Source: Streptomyces yangpuensis
GTDB taxonomy: Bacteria > Actinomycetota > Actinomycetes > Streptomycetales > Streptomycetaceae
Reading direction: 5' to 3'
Length of the DNA: 64,000 bases
Assembly (NCBI RefSeq): GCF_001005295.1
Contig: NZ_LBMK01000001.1
Span: 743,945-807,944, forward strand
Positions 26,398 to 35,896 of this stretch are shown here, piece after piece. Each line of letters opens with the position of its first letter. Position 1 is the first letter of the stretch. Below the pieces are notes generated by a model. That model was not told the origin of the DNA. It did no database searches and saw only the letters and a list, made by a program, of their open reading frames with translations. The translations under genes were made by a program, and so were the position numbers.

Positions 26398-27786
26398 CTA
26401 GTCGTGCGAGTGAAGCGGCTTGCCAGCCAGGGCCAGGTGGGCCTCGCCGAGCGCCTCGTTCTGGGTCGGGTGCGCGTGGATGAGCTGCGCGACCTCGGCC
26501 GGCAGGGCCTCCCAGTTGTAGATCAGCTGGGCCTCGCCGACCTGCTCGCCCATCCGGTCACCGACCATGTGGACGCCGACCACGGCACCGTCCTTGACCT
26601 GGACGAGCTTGATCTCGCCCGCGGTCTTCAGGATCTTGCTCTTGCCGTTGCCCGCCAGGTTGTACTTGAGGGCCACGACCTTGTCCGCGCCGTAGATCTC
26701 CTTGGCCTTGGCCTCGGTGATGCCGACGGAAGCGACCTCGGGGTGGCAGTAGGTGACGCGCGGGACACCGTCGTAGTCGATCGGGACGGCCTTGAGGCCG
26801 GCCAGACGCTCCGCGACCAGGATGCCCTCGGCGAAGCCGACGTGCGCGAGCTGCAGGGTCGGGACGAGGTCGCCGACCGCCGAGATCGTCGGCACGTTGG
26901 TCTGCATGTACTCGTCGACCAGGACGTAGCCGCGGTCCATCGCGACGCCCTGCTCCTCGTAGCCCAGGCCCTGCGAGACCGGGCCACGGCCGACGGCGAC
27001 CAGCAGCACCTCGGCCTCGAAGGTCTTGCCGTCGGCCAGCGTCACGCGGACGCCGTTCTCCGTGTACTCGGCCTTGTCGAAGAAGGTGCCGAGGTTGAAC
27101 TTGATGCCGCGCTTGCGGAAGGCGCGCTCCAGCAGCTTGGAGCTGTTCTCGTCCTCGACCGGCACGAGGTGCTTGAGGCCCTCGATGACGGTGATGTCGG
27201 AGCCGAAGGACTTCCACGCCGAGGCGAACTCGACGCCGATGACGCCGCCGCCCAGGACGATCGCGGACTCGGGCACGCGGTCCAGGACCAGCGCGTGGTC
27301 CGAGGAGATGATGCGGTTGCCGTCGATGTCCAGGCCCGGCAGCGACTTCGGCACGGAGCCGGTCGCCAGCAGGATGTGGCGGCCCTGGATGCGCTGACCG
27401 TTCACGTCGACGGAGGTCGGCGAGGACAGGCGGCCCTCACCCTCGATGTAGGTCACCTTGCGGGAGGCGACCAGTCCCTGCAGGCCCTTGTACAGGCCCG
27501 AGATGACCTCGTCCTTGTACTTCTGCACACCCGCGATGTCGATGCCCTCGAAGGTGGCCTTCACGCCGAACTGGGCCGCCTCGCGAGCCTGGTCCGCGAT
27601 CTCACCCGCGTGCAGCAGAGCCTTCGTGGGGATGCAGCCGTTGTGCAGGCAGGTGCCGCCGAGCTTGTTCTTCTCGATCAGGGCAACGTCCAGACCCAGC
27701 TGGGATGCGCGCAGCGCCGCGGCGTAACCGCCACTGCCACCGCCGAGGATCACTAGGTCGAAAACGGTGCTGGCGTCGTTCGCCAC
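26398..27786 (-). CDS. lpdA: Dihydrolipoyl dehydrogenase (E3)
   Basis: A 462-residue flavoprotein that reoxidises dihydrolipoyl groups with NAD+. N-terminal FAD motif LVILGGGSGGYAAALRA, redox-active disulfide GGTCLHNGCIPTK, NAD-binding IVLGGGVIGVEFASAW, second FAD motif ISAVGDLVPT and the C-terminal His-Glu pair in HAHPTQNEALGEAH are all intact. GTG 27786 with GGAGG 7 bases upstream. 54 bp separates it from the E2 gene, so the two are likely co-transcribed. Confidence 0.97.
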   Translation of the reverse strand: MANDASTVFDLVILGGGSGGYAAALRASQLGLDVALIEKNKLGGTCLHNGCIPTKALLHAGEIADQAREAAQFGVKATFEGIDIAGVQKYKDEVISGLYKGLQGLVASRKVTYIEGEGRLSSPTSVDVNGQRIQGRHILLATGSVPKSLPGLDIDGNRIISSDHALVLDRVPESAIVLGGGVIGVEFASAWKSFGSDITVIEGLKHLVPVEDENSSKLLERAFRKRGIKFNLGTFFDKAEYTENGVRVTLADGKTFEAEVLLVAVGRGPVSQGLGYEEQGVAMDRGYVLVDEYMQTNVPTISAVGDLVPTLQLAHVGFAEGILVAERLAGLKAVPIDYDGVPRVTYCHPEVASVGITEAKAKEIYGADKVVALKYNLAGNGKSKILKTAGEIKLVQVKDGAVVGVHMVGDRMGEQVGEAQLIYNWEALPAEVAQLIHAHPTQNEALGEAHLALAGKPLHSHD

Positions 27787-28017
27787 GTCACGTCCTCCAT
27801 GCATGTGCGCCGGGCACCGGTCCTCTGTGACCGGGCGGCGGCTGGTAATCGGCCGCTGTTTCTTCGGCCCTGTGGTGGGGGCCCTGTCCTGCCGAGAACC
27901 CATCTTCGCATTTGTCGGGGGAACGCGGGACGCCGGGCCCACGTTGTGAGAGGGCGTTCTCTCCGAAGCGAGGGTTACCGCTGCGTAGGAACCTACGGAT
28001 TTCGTTGTCGGCTGAAC

Positions 28018-28058
28018 GCACCCCGGAGCCCGCGGGGCCCGCGGGGCCCGGGGTGCGT
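28018..28058 (-). terminator. pepA terminator
   Basis: GCACCCCGG and CCGGGGTGC arms with GC-rich repeated GCCCGCGGG sequence in the loop, 20 bp beyond the pepA stop. The following ~230 bp to 27787 is the lpd leader, where I see no gene. Confidence 0.7.
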
Positions 28059-28077
28059 CACACGTCACACCGAGGCG

Positions 28078-29613
28078 TCAGCCCAGGTCGCCCGTGGCCG
28101 TACGCTCGGCCAGCCGCACCAGGGTGCGCACGGCCGAGCCGGTGCCGCCCTTGGGGGTGTAGCCGTGCGGCGCGCCCTCGTGGAAGGCCGGACCGGCGAT
28201 GTCGAGGTGGGCCCAGGTGATGCCCTCGCCGACGAACTCCTGGAGGAAGAGGCCGGCCACCAGGCCGCCGCCCATGCGGACACCCATGTTCGCGATGTCG
28301 GCGGTGGGGGAGTCCATGGTCTTGCGCAGCTCCGCGGGGAGCGGCATCGGCCAGGAGGACTCGCCGACCTCCTCCGCGATCTCGTGGATCGCGGTGCGGA
28401 AGGAGTCGTCGTTCGCCATGATCCCGAAGGTGCGGTCGCCGAGGGCCAGCACCATGGCGCCGGTCAGGGTGGCGACGTCGACGATCGCGTCCGGGGCGTC
28501 CTCGGAGGCCTTGGTCAGCGCGTCACCGAGGACCAGACGGCCCTCGGCGTCCGTGTTGAGGACCTCGACGGTCTTGCCGCTGTACATGCGCAGGACGTCA
28601 CCGGGCTTGGTGGCGGAACCGGACGGCATGTTCTCGGCGAGCGCGAGCCAGCCGGTCACGTTGACCCGCAGGCCCAGCTTCGCGGCCGCGACGACGGAGG
28701 CGAAGACGGCGGCGGCGCCGGCCATGTCGCACTTCATCGTCTCGTTGTGGCCGGCCGGCTTCAGGGAGATGCCGCCCGAGTCGTAGGTGATGCCCTTGCC
28801 GACGAAGGCCAGGGTCTTCTCCGCCTTGGGGTGCGTGTAGGTGAGCTTCACCAGGCGCGGCAGGTTCTCGGAGCCCTTGCCGACGCCCATGATGCCGCCG
28901 TAGCCGCCCTTGAGGAGCGCCTTCTCGTCCAGCACCTGGACCTTGATGCCGTTCTCCTTCGCGGCCGCGGAGGCGACCGCGGCGAAGGCCTCGGGGGTCA
29001 GGTCGTTCGGCGGGGTGTTCACCAGGTCACGGGCGACGTTGACCTCGGTCGCGACGACCGTGGCGCGCTCCGCGGCCGCCTTGTGCTCCTTGTCGCGCGG
29101 CTTGGCACCCAGCAGGGCCACCTCGGCGAGCGGCTGCTTCGGACCGGAGTCCTTCTCCTTGCCGGCCTTCTTCTCGCCGCCCTGGTAGGCGGTGAAGGCG
29201 TACGCGCCCAGCAGCGCACCCTCGGCGACGGCGGTGACGGCGGAGGCGTCCTCCAGCGGGAGGGCGAAACCGGCCTTCTTGCTGCCGTGCAGCGCGCGGG
29301 CGGCGGCGCCGGCGGCGCGGCGCAGCACCTCCTCGTCGAACGACTCGTCCTTCTCCGGGACGGAGCCGAGCCCCACCGCCAGCACGACCGGGACCTTGAG
29401 GCCCGCCGGCGCCGGCAGCTTGGTGACCTCGCCTTCGGCACCCGAGGCGCCGAGTGCGTCGAGGACACCGGCGAGCTTGCCGTCGAACGCCTTGTCCACG
29501 GCCTCGGCGCCCGCGGCGACGATCGCGCCCTTGGGGCCCTTGGCGACACCGACGACGAGGGCGTCGGCGCGCAGCGTCGCCGCGCCGGCAGTGCTGAGAG
29601 TCAGAGCAGTCAC
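28078..29613 (-). CDS. pepA: Leucyl aminopeptidase PepA (M17)
   Basis: A 511-residue M17 metallo-aminopeptidase removing N-terminal residues from peptides. The N-terminal half carries the Ala-rich regulatory domain; the catalytic half has metal-binding VGKGITYDSGGISLKPA, MKCDMAGAA and the signature NTDAEGRLVLGDAL, with Lys and Arg catalytic residues in these motifs. GTG 29613 start; no strong ribosome site is seen within 12 bases. It heads the minus-strand block whose next members are lpd, E2 and aceE, but a terminator separates it from lpd. Confidence 0.95.
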   Translation of the reverse strand: MTALTLSTAGAATLRADALVVGVAKGPKGAIVAAGAEAVDKAFDGKLAGVLDALGASGAEGEVTKLPAPAGLKVPVVLAVGLGSVPEKDESFDEEVLRRAAGAAARALHGSKKAGFALPLEDASAVTAVAEGALLGAYAFTAYQGGEKKAGKEKDSGPKQPLAEVALLGAKPRDKEHKAAAERATVVATEVNVARDLVNTPPNDLTPEAFAAVASAAAKENGIKVQVLDEKALLKGGYGGIMGVGKGSENLPRLVKLTYTHPKAEKTLAFVGKGITYDSGGISLKPAGHNETMKCDMAGAAAVFASVVAAAKLGLRVNVTGWLALAENMPSGSATKPGDVLRMYSGKTVEVLNTDAEGRLVLGDALTKASEDAPDAIVDVATLTGAMVLALGDRTFGIMANDDSFRTAIHEIAEEVGESSWPMPLPAELRKTMDSPTADIANMGVRMGGGLVAGLFLQEFVGEGITWAHLDIAGPAFHEGAPHGYTPKGGTGSAVRTLVRLAERTATGDLG

Positions 29614-29960
29614 GGTGGTGAAGTCTCGCTTCCGTTTGTGTGTGTGGGCCGAGTGGGTGGACGGCCATCCGTAGCGATCGTATTCGGGGCCCGACGGCCG
29701 CCTGAAAGGAGCCTACGCGCACGGACTCGCCCGTACGCCACTCGAAGGTTTGGCAAGTTGTTCGATCAAGCAGCCATCGGGTTCACCCGTCCGTGGACTC
29801 TGCTCCAGGTTTGCCTCGTAGACCTGACGAGGTCCGAAAGACTCGGTCCACTCTCGCAAGGGGACGCGGGGTCCTTTTGCATGATTTCCACAGAGCCTCC
29901 CACGGCCCGGCACACCGCCCAAGGCCGCGTCGAGGGACGCCTGCGGGGGGAAAGGCCGAA
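29614..29960. other. Divergent intergenic region pepA / Pel-like operon
   Basis: About 350 bp without a gene. It must hold the promoters for pepA (minus) and for the Pel-like operon (plus). I see AT-richer spots around 29750-29770 and 29870-29890 but no convincing operator or standard -35/-10 pair. Confidence 0.5.
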
Positions 29961-31991
29961 ATGGTCAACAAGAACCGGATGAACAGGCTGGCCGCCGTCA
30001 TGGCCGCGGCCGCCCTGGTGTCCGTGGCAGTACCCGCCGCGACCGCCCAGGCGGCCGCGACACCACCGCGGATCGACCTCAAGGTGCTCGTCGTCGACGA
30101 CGGCGGCAGCTCGGTCGAGGCCATCACCGCGGAGCTCCGGGACACCGGAGTGCCCTTCACCCGCGTCCAGCTGGGCAGTGCGACCCGCCCGGTCATCAAC
30201 GCGGCGTTCCTCAGCGACACGGTCGACGGCCGGCCGCGCGCCAAGTACCAGGGCGTCGTCCTGCCCAACGAGAACCCCTTCGGCGAGGGCTCCGCCGAGA
30301 TGGCCGCGCTCACCGCGTACGAGACGGCGTACGGAATCCGCCAGGTTGACGCCTACACCTGGGCCCACCCGGGCGTCGGGCTGGAATACACCGACAACGG
30401 CGGATACAGCGGACAGCTCGACGGCACCCAGGCCGCCGTCACCACCGCCGGCAAGGCCGGCCCCTTCGCCTACCTCGGCGGACAGGTCACCTTCGAGGAC
30501 AACTCCGCCCTCGTCCCCGAGAGCTACGGCTACATGGGGAAGCCGCGCCCCGGCTACACCAGCTTCGTCGACGCCCCCGTCGGCTCCGGACGGGCCTCGC
30601 TCGTCGGCGAGTACGTCCACGACGGACGCAGCGAGCTGGTCGTCACCTTCGGCTACAACCAGTACCAGCAGCAGTTCCGGCTGCTCGCCCGCGGCATCGT
30701 CGACTGGCTGACGCAAGGGGTGCACCTCGGCCAGAGCCGTAACTACTTCGCGGTCCACGTCGACGACGTCTTCGCCCCCGACGCCCGCTGGAACAAGGAG
30801 CTGAACTGCACGCCGGGCGACTACGCCTGCCCGGGCGGCGAGGGCCAGGAGAGCACCATCCGGATGAGTGCCGCCGACGCCGTGTACGCGGCGCAGTGGC
30901 AGACCTCCAAGAACTTCAAGCTGGACATGCTCTTCAACGGCGGCGCCGGCGAGGAGTGGAAGGCCGAGAACGGCGGCGTCGACGCGCTGACCGCCCAGCT
31001 CGTCGCCGACCGCGCCAAGTACCGGTGGATGAACCACACCTACACCCACCCGTTCCTCGGCTGCGTCCAGGACACCACGACGATCCCGTGGACCTGCACG
31101 AAGAACGCCCAGGGCGCGATCCAGTACATGAGCCGCGCCGAGATCTCCGCCCAGATCCGGGACAACAACAACTGGGCCGCCTCCAAGGGCATCACCCTCG
31201 ACAGGTCCGAGCTCGTCACCGGCGAGCACTCCGGCCTCAAGACCGCCCCGCAGCAGCCCGTGGACAACCCCAACCTGGCCGGCGCCCTCGCCGACAACGG
31301 GGTCAAGTGGGCCGGCAGCGACAACTCCCGCGAGCCCGCACAGCGGGCGATCGGCTCCACCCTCACCGTCCCCCGGCACCCGATGAACGTGTACTACAAC
31401 ACGGGCACCAACGCCGAGATGGCCGACGAGTACAACTGGATCTACACCAGCCGCGCCCACGGCGGCAGCGGCGTCTGCGAGGACAACCCGGCGACCTCCA
31501 CCTGCCTGCCGGCCCCGCTGGACGTCAACACCGGCTACCTGAACCACATCGTCCCCGCCGAGGCCCGCACCGCCCTGCGGCACGTCCTGGCCAACGACCC
31601 GCGGCCGCACTACGTCCACCAGTCCAACCTCGCCGAGGACCGGACCCTCTACCCCGTGCTCAACCAGGTCCTCGACACCTACCGCGGCCTCTACGCGCCC
31701 AGCGCGCCGATCGTCAACCAGAGCATGAAGGACACCGGCGTCGAGCTCCAGCGCCGCGCCGCCTGGGACAAGGCGCTCGCGGACGGCAAGGTCACGGCCT
31801 ACCGCATCGGCAACGACGTCACCATCAAGGCGCCGTCCGGAGTCGTGGCCCCGGTCACCGCCCCCAACGGCACCAAGAAGCAGATGCTGCTCGGCTCCTC
31901 GGACTTCGGCACCGCCTACGCCGGCAACCGCTCCGCCTGGACCGGCCCCGAGCTGTTGCAGAGCGCCGTCAGGCTCAAGCTGCCCAGCTGA
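29961..31991 (+). CDS. Secreted polysaccharide-deacetylase-like protein (PelA-deacetylase-like)
   Basis: A 676-residue exported protein with a Sec signal (RLAAVMAAAALVSVAVPAATAQA). After an N-terminal alpha/beta domain (DLKVLVVDDGGSSVEAITAELRDTG) comes a putative carbohydrate-esterase domain with acidic/His motifs HVDDVFAPDARW and YRWMNHTYTHPFLGC, reminiscent of NodB-type Asp-His-His sites; a third motif TGEHSGL follows. Four Cys suggest disulfides. In Pel systems PelA joins a GH114 hydrolase and a deacetylase; here these activities look split between this gene and the one at 35893. Start ATG 29961 with GGGGGGAAAGG. First gene of the operon, 94 bp before the glycosyltransferase. Confidence 0.68.
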   Translation: MVNKNRMNRLAAVMAAAALVSVAVPAATAQAAATPPRIDLKVLVVDDGGSSVEAITAELRDTGVPFTRVQLGSATRPVINAAFLSDTVDGRPRAKYQGVVLPNENPFGEGSAEMAALTAYETAYGIRQVDAYTWAHPGVGLEYTDNGGYSGQLDGTQAAVTTAGKAGPFAYLGGQVTFEDNSALVPESYGYMGKPRPGYTSFVDAPVGSGRASLVGEYVHDGRSELVVTFGYNQYQQQFRLLARGIVDWLTQGVHLGQSRNYFAVHVDDVFAPDARWNKELNCTPGDYACPGGEGQESTIRMSAADAVYAAQWQTSKNFKLDMLFNGGAGEEWKAENGGVDALTAQLVADRAKYRWMNHTYTHPFLGCVQDTTTIPWTCTKNAQGAIQYMSRAEISAQIRDNNNWAASKGITLDRSELVTGEHSGLKTAPQQPVDNPNLAGALADNGVKWAGSDNSREPAQRAIGSTLTVPRHPMNVYYNTGTNAEMADEYNWIYTSRAHGGSGVCEDNPATSTCLPAPLDVNTGYLNHIVPAEARTALRHVLANDPRPHYVHQSNLAEDRTLYPVLNQVLDTYRGLYAPSAPIVNQSMKDTGVELQRRAAWDKALADGKVTAYRIGNDVTIKAPSGVVAPVTAPNGTKKQMLLGSSDFGTAYAGNRSAWTGPELLQSAVRLKLPS

Positions 31992-32085
31992 CCCACCGGC
32001 AAGCCATCACCCGTAACACCTACTGCCGGCGCTCCGCGATCGCGACGGGCGCCGGCCCCTTTTCCGTCCTGGGGGGACACACCGC

Positions 32086-33639
32086 ATGAGTCATGGGCGT
32101 CATGTCACCATGCTCACCGAAGGCACCTATCCACACGTTCACGGGGGCGTCAGCACCTGGTGCGACCAGCTGGTCCGCGGCATGCCGGAGGTCGACTTCA
32201 ACGTCATAGCCCTGACCGGCTCCGGCCGCGAGCCGGTCACCTGGGAACTGCCCCGCAACGTCTACCGGCACACGGCCGTCCCGCTCTGGGGCCCACCGCC
32301 CGGCCGCGGCCGCCGCTCGGCCCTGCGCGGCAGGGCCCACCGCCGCTTCACCCAGGTCTACGAGAGCTTCCTGCTCTCCCTGCTCCACCCGTCGGCCGAC
32401 CCTGCCGACCGCACCTTCTCCGAGGCCCTGCGCGAACTGGCCGTCCTGGCCCGCGCCGGGAAACTCGCCCCGGCCCTGCGCTCCGAATCGGTTCTGCGCC
32501 TCCTGATGAAGGTCTGGACCCGGCGCGGCCTCTCCACCGCCGAGGCCGCCCCCACCATCCACGACGCCCTCACCGCCACCGACCTGCTGGAGCACGCCCT
32601 GCGCCCGCTCGCGGTGCGCATCCCGCCCGACAGCGTCGCCCACGCCGTCAGCAGCGGCCTCGCCACCCTGCCGGCCCTCGCCGCCAAGTACCTCGACGCG
32701 GTGCCCTTCCTCCTCACCGAGCACGGCATCTACCTGCGCGAGCGCTACCTCGGCTACCGCACCGCCGAACAGCGCTGGCCCGTCAAGGCGCTCATGCTCG
32801 GCTTCTACCGCGAGCTCAACACCGAGGGCTACCGCCAGGCCGACCTGATCACCCCCTGCAACCAGTACAACCGCCGCTGGGAGGAACGCGGAGGCGCCGA
32901 CTCGACACGAATCCGCACCGTCTACAACGGTGTGGACCCGCACGCCTTCCCCGAGGCCGGCCCCGAACCGGACGTGCCCACCCTCAGCTGGTGCGGCCGC
33001 ATCGACCCGATCAAGGACCTCGAAACCCTGATCCGGGCCTACGCCTTCATGCGCGAGGAGATGCCTGCCCTGCGGCTGCGCCTCTTCGGCCCCGTCCCCG
33101 CCGGCTGCGAGAACTACCGGCTCCGCCTGGAGAAACTCGCCGCCGAACTCGGCGTGACCGACGGGATCACCTGGGAGGGCCGAATCGAGAAGGTGGCCCG
33201 GGCCTACGCGGCCGGCAGCATCGTGATGCTCTCCTCCATCAGCGAGGGCTTCCCCTTCAGCATCATCGAGGCCATGTCCTGCGGCCGTACCACCGTCTCC
33301 ACCGACGTCGGCGGGGTCCGCGAGGCCGTCGGGGACACCGGCCTGGTCGTCCCGCCCCGCGAACCCGAGACCATGGCGCGCGCCACCCTCGCCCTGCTCC
33401 GCGACGACGAACGCCGCGCCGAACTCGGCCGGATGTCCCGCCGAAGGGTCGTGGAGAAGTTCACCCTCCACCAGTCCGTCGACGGCTTCCGGCACATCTA
33501 CCGGGAACTCGCCGGCCAGCCCGTCCTGCCCGTCCACGCGGGCGACGCCTGGACCCAGCGGCTCGCCGACCCCTGGTACCGCGAACTCGCCGCGATGGGA
33601 CGCCCCCAGGCGGAGTCCGGGGAAGGCAGGGTCTGGTGA
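32086..33639 (+). CDS. PelF-type GT4 glycosyltransferase
   Basis: A 517-residue cytosolic glycosyltransferase of GT4. The start TMLTEGTYPHVHGGVSTWCDQLVRGMPEVDFNVIAL, the middle FLLTEHGIYLRERYLGYR, the GT-B C-domain (WCGRIDPIKDLETLIRAY, GITWEGRIEKVARAYA) and the nucleotide-binding EGFPFSIIEAMSCG motif follow the PelF pattern. PelF builds the Pel polysaccharide from a UDP-sugar (GalNAc-rich polymer in Pseudomonas). The membrane gene starts within its stop (GTGA), showing translational coupling. Confidence 0.85.
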   Translation: MSHGRHVTMLTEGTYPHVHGGVSTWCDQLVRGMPEVDFNVIALTGSGREPVTWELPRNVYRHTAVPLWGPPPGRGRRSALRGRAHRRFTQVYESFLLSLLHPSADPADRTFSEALRELAVLARAGKLAPALRSESVLRLLMKVWTRRGLSTAEAAPTIHDALTATDLLEHALRPLAVRIPPDSVAHAVSSGLATLPALAAKYLDAVPFLLTEHGIYLRERYLGYRTAEQRWPVKALMLGFYRELNTEGYRQADLITPCNQYNRRWEERGGADSTRIRTVYNGVDPHAFPEAGPEPDVPTLSWCGRIDPIKDLETLIRAYAFMREEMPALRLRLFGPVPAGCENYRLRLEKLAAELGVTDGITWEGRIEKVARAYAAGSIVMLSSISEGFPFSIIEAMSCGRTTVSTDVGGVREAVGDTGLVVPPREPETMARATLALLRDDERRAELGRMSRRRVVEKFTLHQSVDGFRHIYRELAGQPVLPVHAGDAWTQRLADPWYRELAAMGRPQAESGEGRVW

Positions 33640-35186
33640 GCGGATCCCTCTGGCTCAAACCCCCCGGTCCGGGCTCCGGCCCGGACTCCGCAACGCTCCC
33701 GGCGATCCCCCGGCAGCGCGCCGGGGACCCCGGACCCGCCGCCGACCCGATGGACGAACTCGCCGAACGCCTCGACACGTTCATCGCCTCCGCCGTCCAC
33801 CCCGACGAGATCGCCGCCGTCCTCGAATCCGACGGCATGACGGACGAGTACATCCGGCTCACCTACGGCCGCCACGACTCCTTCGCCCTCGCCGAGGAGC
33901 TCTACGCCCGTGTGCCCCGCTCCTTCCCGGAGCTGGGGCCCGCCCCCGACCCCTGGAAGGTCTCTCTCACCGCCTGCCTGCTGCGCGGGGTCATCTTCGC
34001 CCTGCCCGGCCTGGCCTACCTCCTGGGCGCGCCCCTCCTCGAAGGCCCCCAGGACCGCCTCGGCCTGCCGGCCGGGACACTGACCCTGCTCGCCGGCGCG
34101 CTCATCGGCTGGGTCTGGGACCAGACCCTCTCCCACCGCGCCTACTCCTGGCTCGGCCTCGGCGACCGGGCCGCCGCCGGGCGGACCCTCCTCGTCGGCG
34201 CCCCCGTCGGAGCCCTGCTCGGCACCGCCGCCGCGCTGTCCGTACCCGGCGGGCCGCCGTTCTCCTACGCCTTCGCCGCCGGACAGGCCCTCTACGTCGG
34301 AGCCGCCACCGTCCTGCTGGTCCTCGGCCGGGAACGGGTCCTCCTCGCCGCCCTCGCCCCGATGGCCGCCGGGGCCGTGACCGTGCTCTTCGTCGACCTG
34401 CCCGTACCGGTACGGGTGGCCCTGCTCGTGGTGTCCCTGCTGGCCGCCTGCGTCCTCGCCGTACGGGAACTCCCGCTGGCCGACGGGCTCCGGACGGCCG
34501 CGCACCGGATCCGGGACCGGTCGGCCCGCCGCCCCGCGCGGGTCGGCCCCGTGCGGTGGCAGATGCTGCGCGGAGCCGAGGAGGAGTACGCGCCCCGGGG
34601 GCCCCGGCTCGGGGACTCGGTGCCCTTCGGCGTCTTCGGCCTGGGCACCGGCCTCCTCGTGCTCTACGCCGCCCTGGGCGAGGTCCTCGCCGGAGGCCCC
34701 GCCGAGGCCGTCGCAGCACCCTCGGCGGTGGCCCTCACCCTCAGCATGGGTCCCGCCGAATGGCTCCTGCACCGCTTCCGCAGCGGCAGTCTCTCCGGGC
34801 TCCGGGGCGCCCGCTCACCCCGGCAGTTCCGGCACCGGATGCTCGCCACCCTCTCCCGCTGCCTCGGCATCTACCTGGCGGTGCTCCTGGCCCTCGGCCT
34901 GACCGGAACCCTGCTGTGGCCGGGCGCCCCCGGCCTCACCGGAGTCCGCGTCGCCACCCTGCTGCTGCTCGGCGCGGTGATGTGGAGCGGGCTGCTCCTG
35001 CAGTCCTTCGGCGCCGTCCGGCCCGCCGCCGTGGTCTGCGCCTCGGCCGCCGTCGCCCAGAGCGTGGCCCTGCTGACCGGGCTGGGCCAGCCCCGGGTCG
35101 TCCAGCTGGTCGTGGCGGGCACGGCCGCCGCCGCCCTGGCCGTCCTGGTCTGCCTGCTCCTCGGCCGCGCGACCGCCCACCGATGA
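33636..35186 (+). CDS. Polytopic membrane protein of the Pel-like operon
   Basis: A 516-residue membrane protein: a ~110-residue cytosolic N-terminus with LDTFIASAVHPDEIAAVLESDGMTDEYIRLTYGRHDSFALAEELYARV, then about 11-12 hydrophobic helices. It takes the place of PelG (a Wzx-like exporter) in the operon, but lacks the PelG N-terminal pattern, so the family is not recognised. It may export the polymer or partner PelF. GTG 33636 overlaps the PelF stop by 4 bp; its own TGA overlaps the next ATG. Confidence 0.65.
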   Translation: MSGSLWLKPPGPGSGPDSATLPAIPRQRAGDPGPAADPMDELAERLDTFIASAVHPDEIAAVLESDGMTDEYIRLTYGRHDSFALAEELYARVPRSFPELGPAPDPWKVSLTACLLRGVIFALPGLAYLLGAPLLEGPQDRLGLPAGTLTLLAGALIGWVWDQTLSHRAYSWLGLGDRAAAGRTLLVGAPVGALLGTAAALSVPGGPPFSYAFAAGQALYVGAATVLLVLGRERVLLAALAPMAAGAVTVLFVDLPVPVRVALLVVSLLAACVLAVRELPLADGLRTAAHRIRDRSARRPARVGPVRWQMLRGAEEEYAPRGPRLGDSVPFGVFGLGTGLLVLYAALGEVLAGGPAEAVAAPSAVALTLSMGPAEWLLHRFRSGSLSGLRGARSPRQFRHRMLATLSRCLGIYLAVLLALGLTGTLLWPGAPGLTGVRVATLLLLGAVMWSGLLLQSFGAVRPAAVVCASAAVAQSVALLTGLGQPRVVQLVVAGTAAAALAVLVCLLLGRATAHR

Positions 35187-35896
35187 CGCACGAGACGCAC
35201 GAGACGTACGACACGGACGAGAAGAAGGACCCCATGCTGCTGGTGCCCCTCTACGAGCATCCCGCCGACCGGCCCGAGGCCTGGGAGCGGCTCATCCGCT
35301 GCGCGGACCGGCTGCACTCGGTGGTGCTCAACCCCGACAGCGGGCCCGGAGCCGCCTGCGACGAGCGGTTCGCCCTCGTCGCCGAGCGGCTCCGGGAGGC
35401 CGGCGTGCCCGTACTCGGATACGTCGACACCGACTACGGGCGGCGCCCGCACGCCGCGGTGGTGCAGGACCTGCTGCGCCACCGCGACTGGTACGCCAGC
35501 GACGGGGCCTTCCTCGACCAGGCGTCCGCCGACCCCCATCTCCTCCCGCACTACGGGCGGCTCACGGTCGCCGCCCGGGCCGCGGGCGCCCGCACCCTCG
35601 TCCTCAACCACGGCGCCCACCCGCATCCCGGATACGCCGAACTCGCCGACCTGCTCGTCACCTTCGAGGGCCCCTGGGACGCCTACCGGGACGCGGCGGC
35701 GCCACCGGACTGGACGGCCGGCCACCCCGCCCAGCGGTTCTGCCACCTCGTCTACGGCGTCCCGCCCGGCGAGCTCGCCGCCCGGCTCGCCGGGGAACTG
35801 GCGGCGCAGCGGGGCGCGGGCGTGCACTGCGCCGTCCCAGGGAGCGGCCCCCACCCGTGGGGGACCCTCCCGTACGCACTGGAGGCGGCGGAATGA
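35183..35896 (+). CDS. Spherulation-specific family 4 (spherulin 4-like) protein
   Basis: A 237-residue TIM-barrel protein of the spherulin-4 family: MLLVPLYEHPADRPEAWERLIRCADRLHSVVLNPDSGPG, VLGYVDTDYGRRP, DWYASDGAFLDQASADPHLLPHY and LVLNHGAHPHPGYAELADLLVTFEG are the conserved strands with acidic residues at the barrel C-ends. The fold is related to GH114, so glycosidase activity on the polymer is plausible. ATG 35183 overlaps the preceding stop (ATGA); an internal ATG at 35234 has AAGGA and would remove a His/Glu/Thr-rich tail. No signal peptide is visible with either start. Confidence 0.8.
   Translation: MTHETHETYDTDEKKDPMLLVPLYEHPADRPEAWERLIRCADRLHSVVLNPDSGPGAACDERFALVAERLREAGVPVLGYVDTDYGRRPHAAVVQDLLRHRDWYASDGAFLDQASADPHLLPHYGRLTVAARAAGARTLVLNHGAHPHPGYAELADLLVTFEGPWDAYRDAAAPPDWTAGHPAQRFCHLVYGVPPGELAARLAGELAAQRGAGVHCAVPGSGPHPWGTLPYALEAAE

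Noticed and set aside
24643..27756. A ~1037-codon plus-strand frame opposite E2 and lpd.
   Set aside because: Shadow of two well-defined minus-strand genes; sequence is repetitive and lacks any domain.
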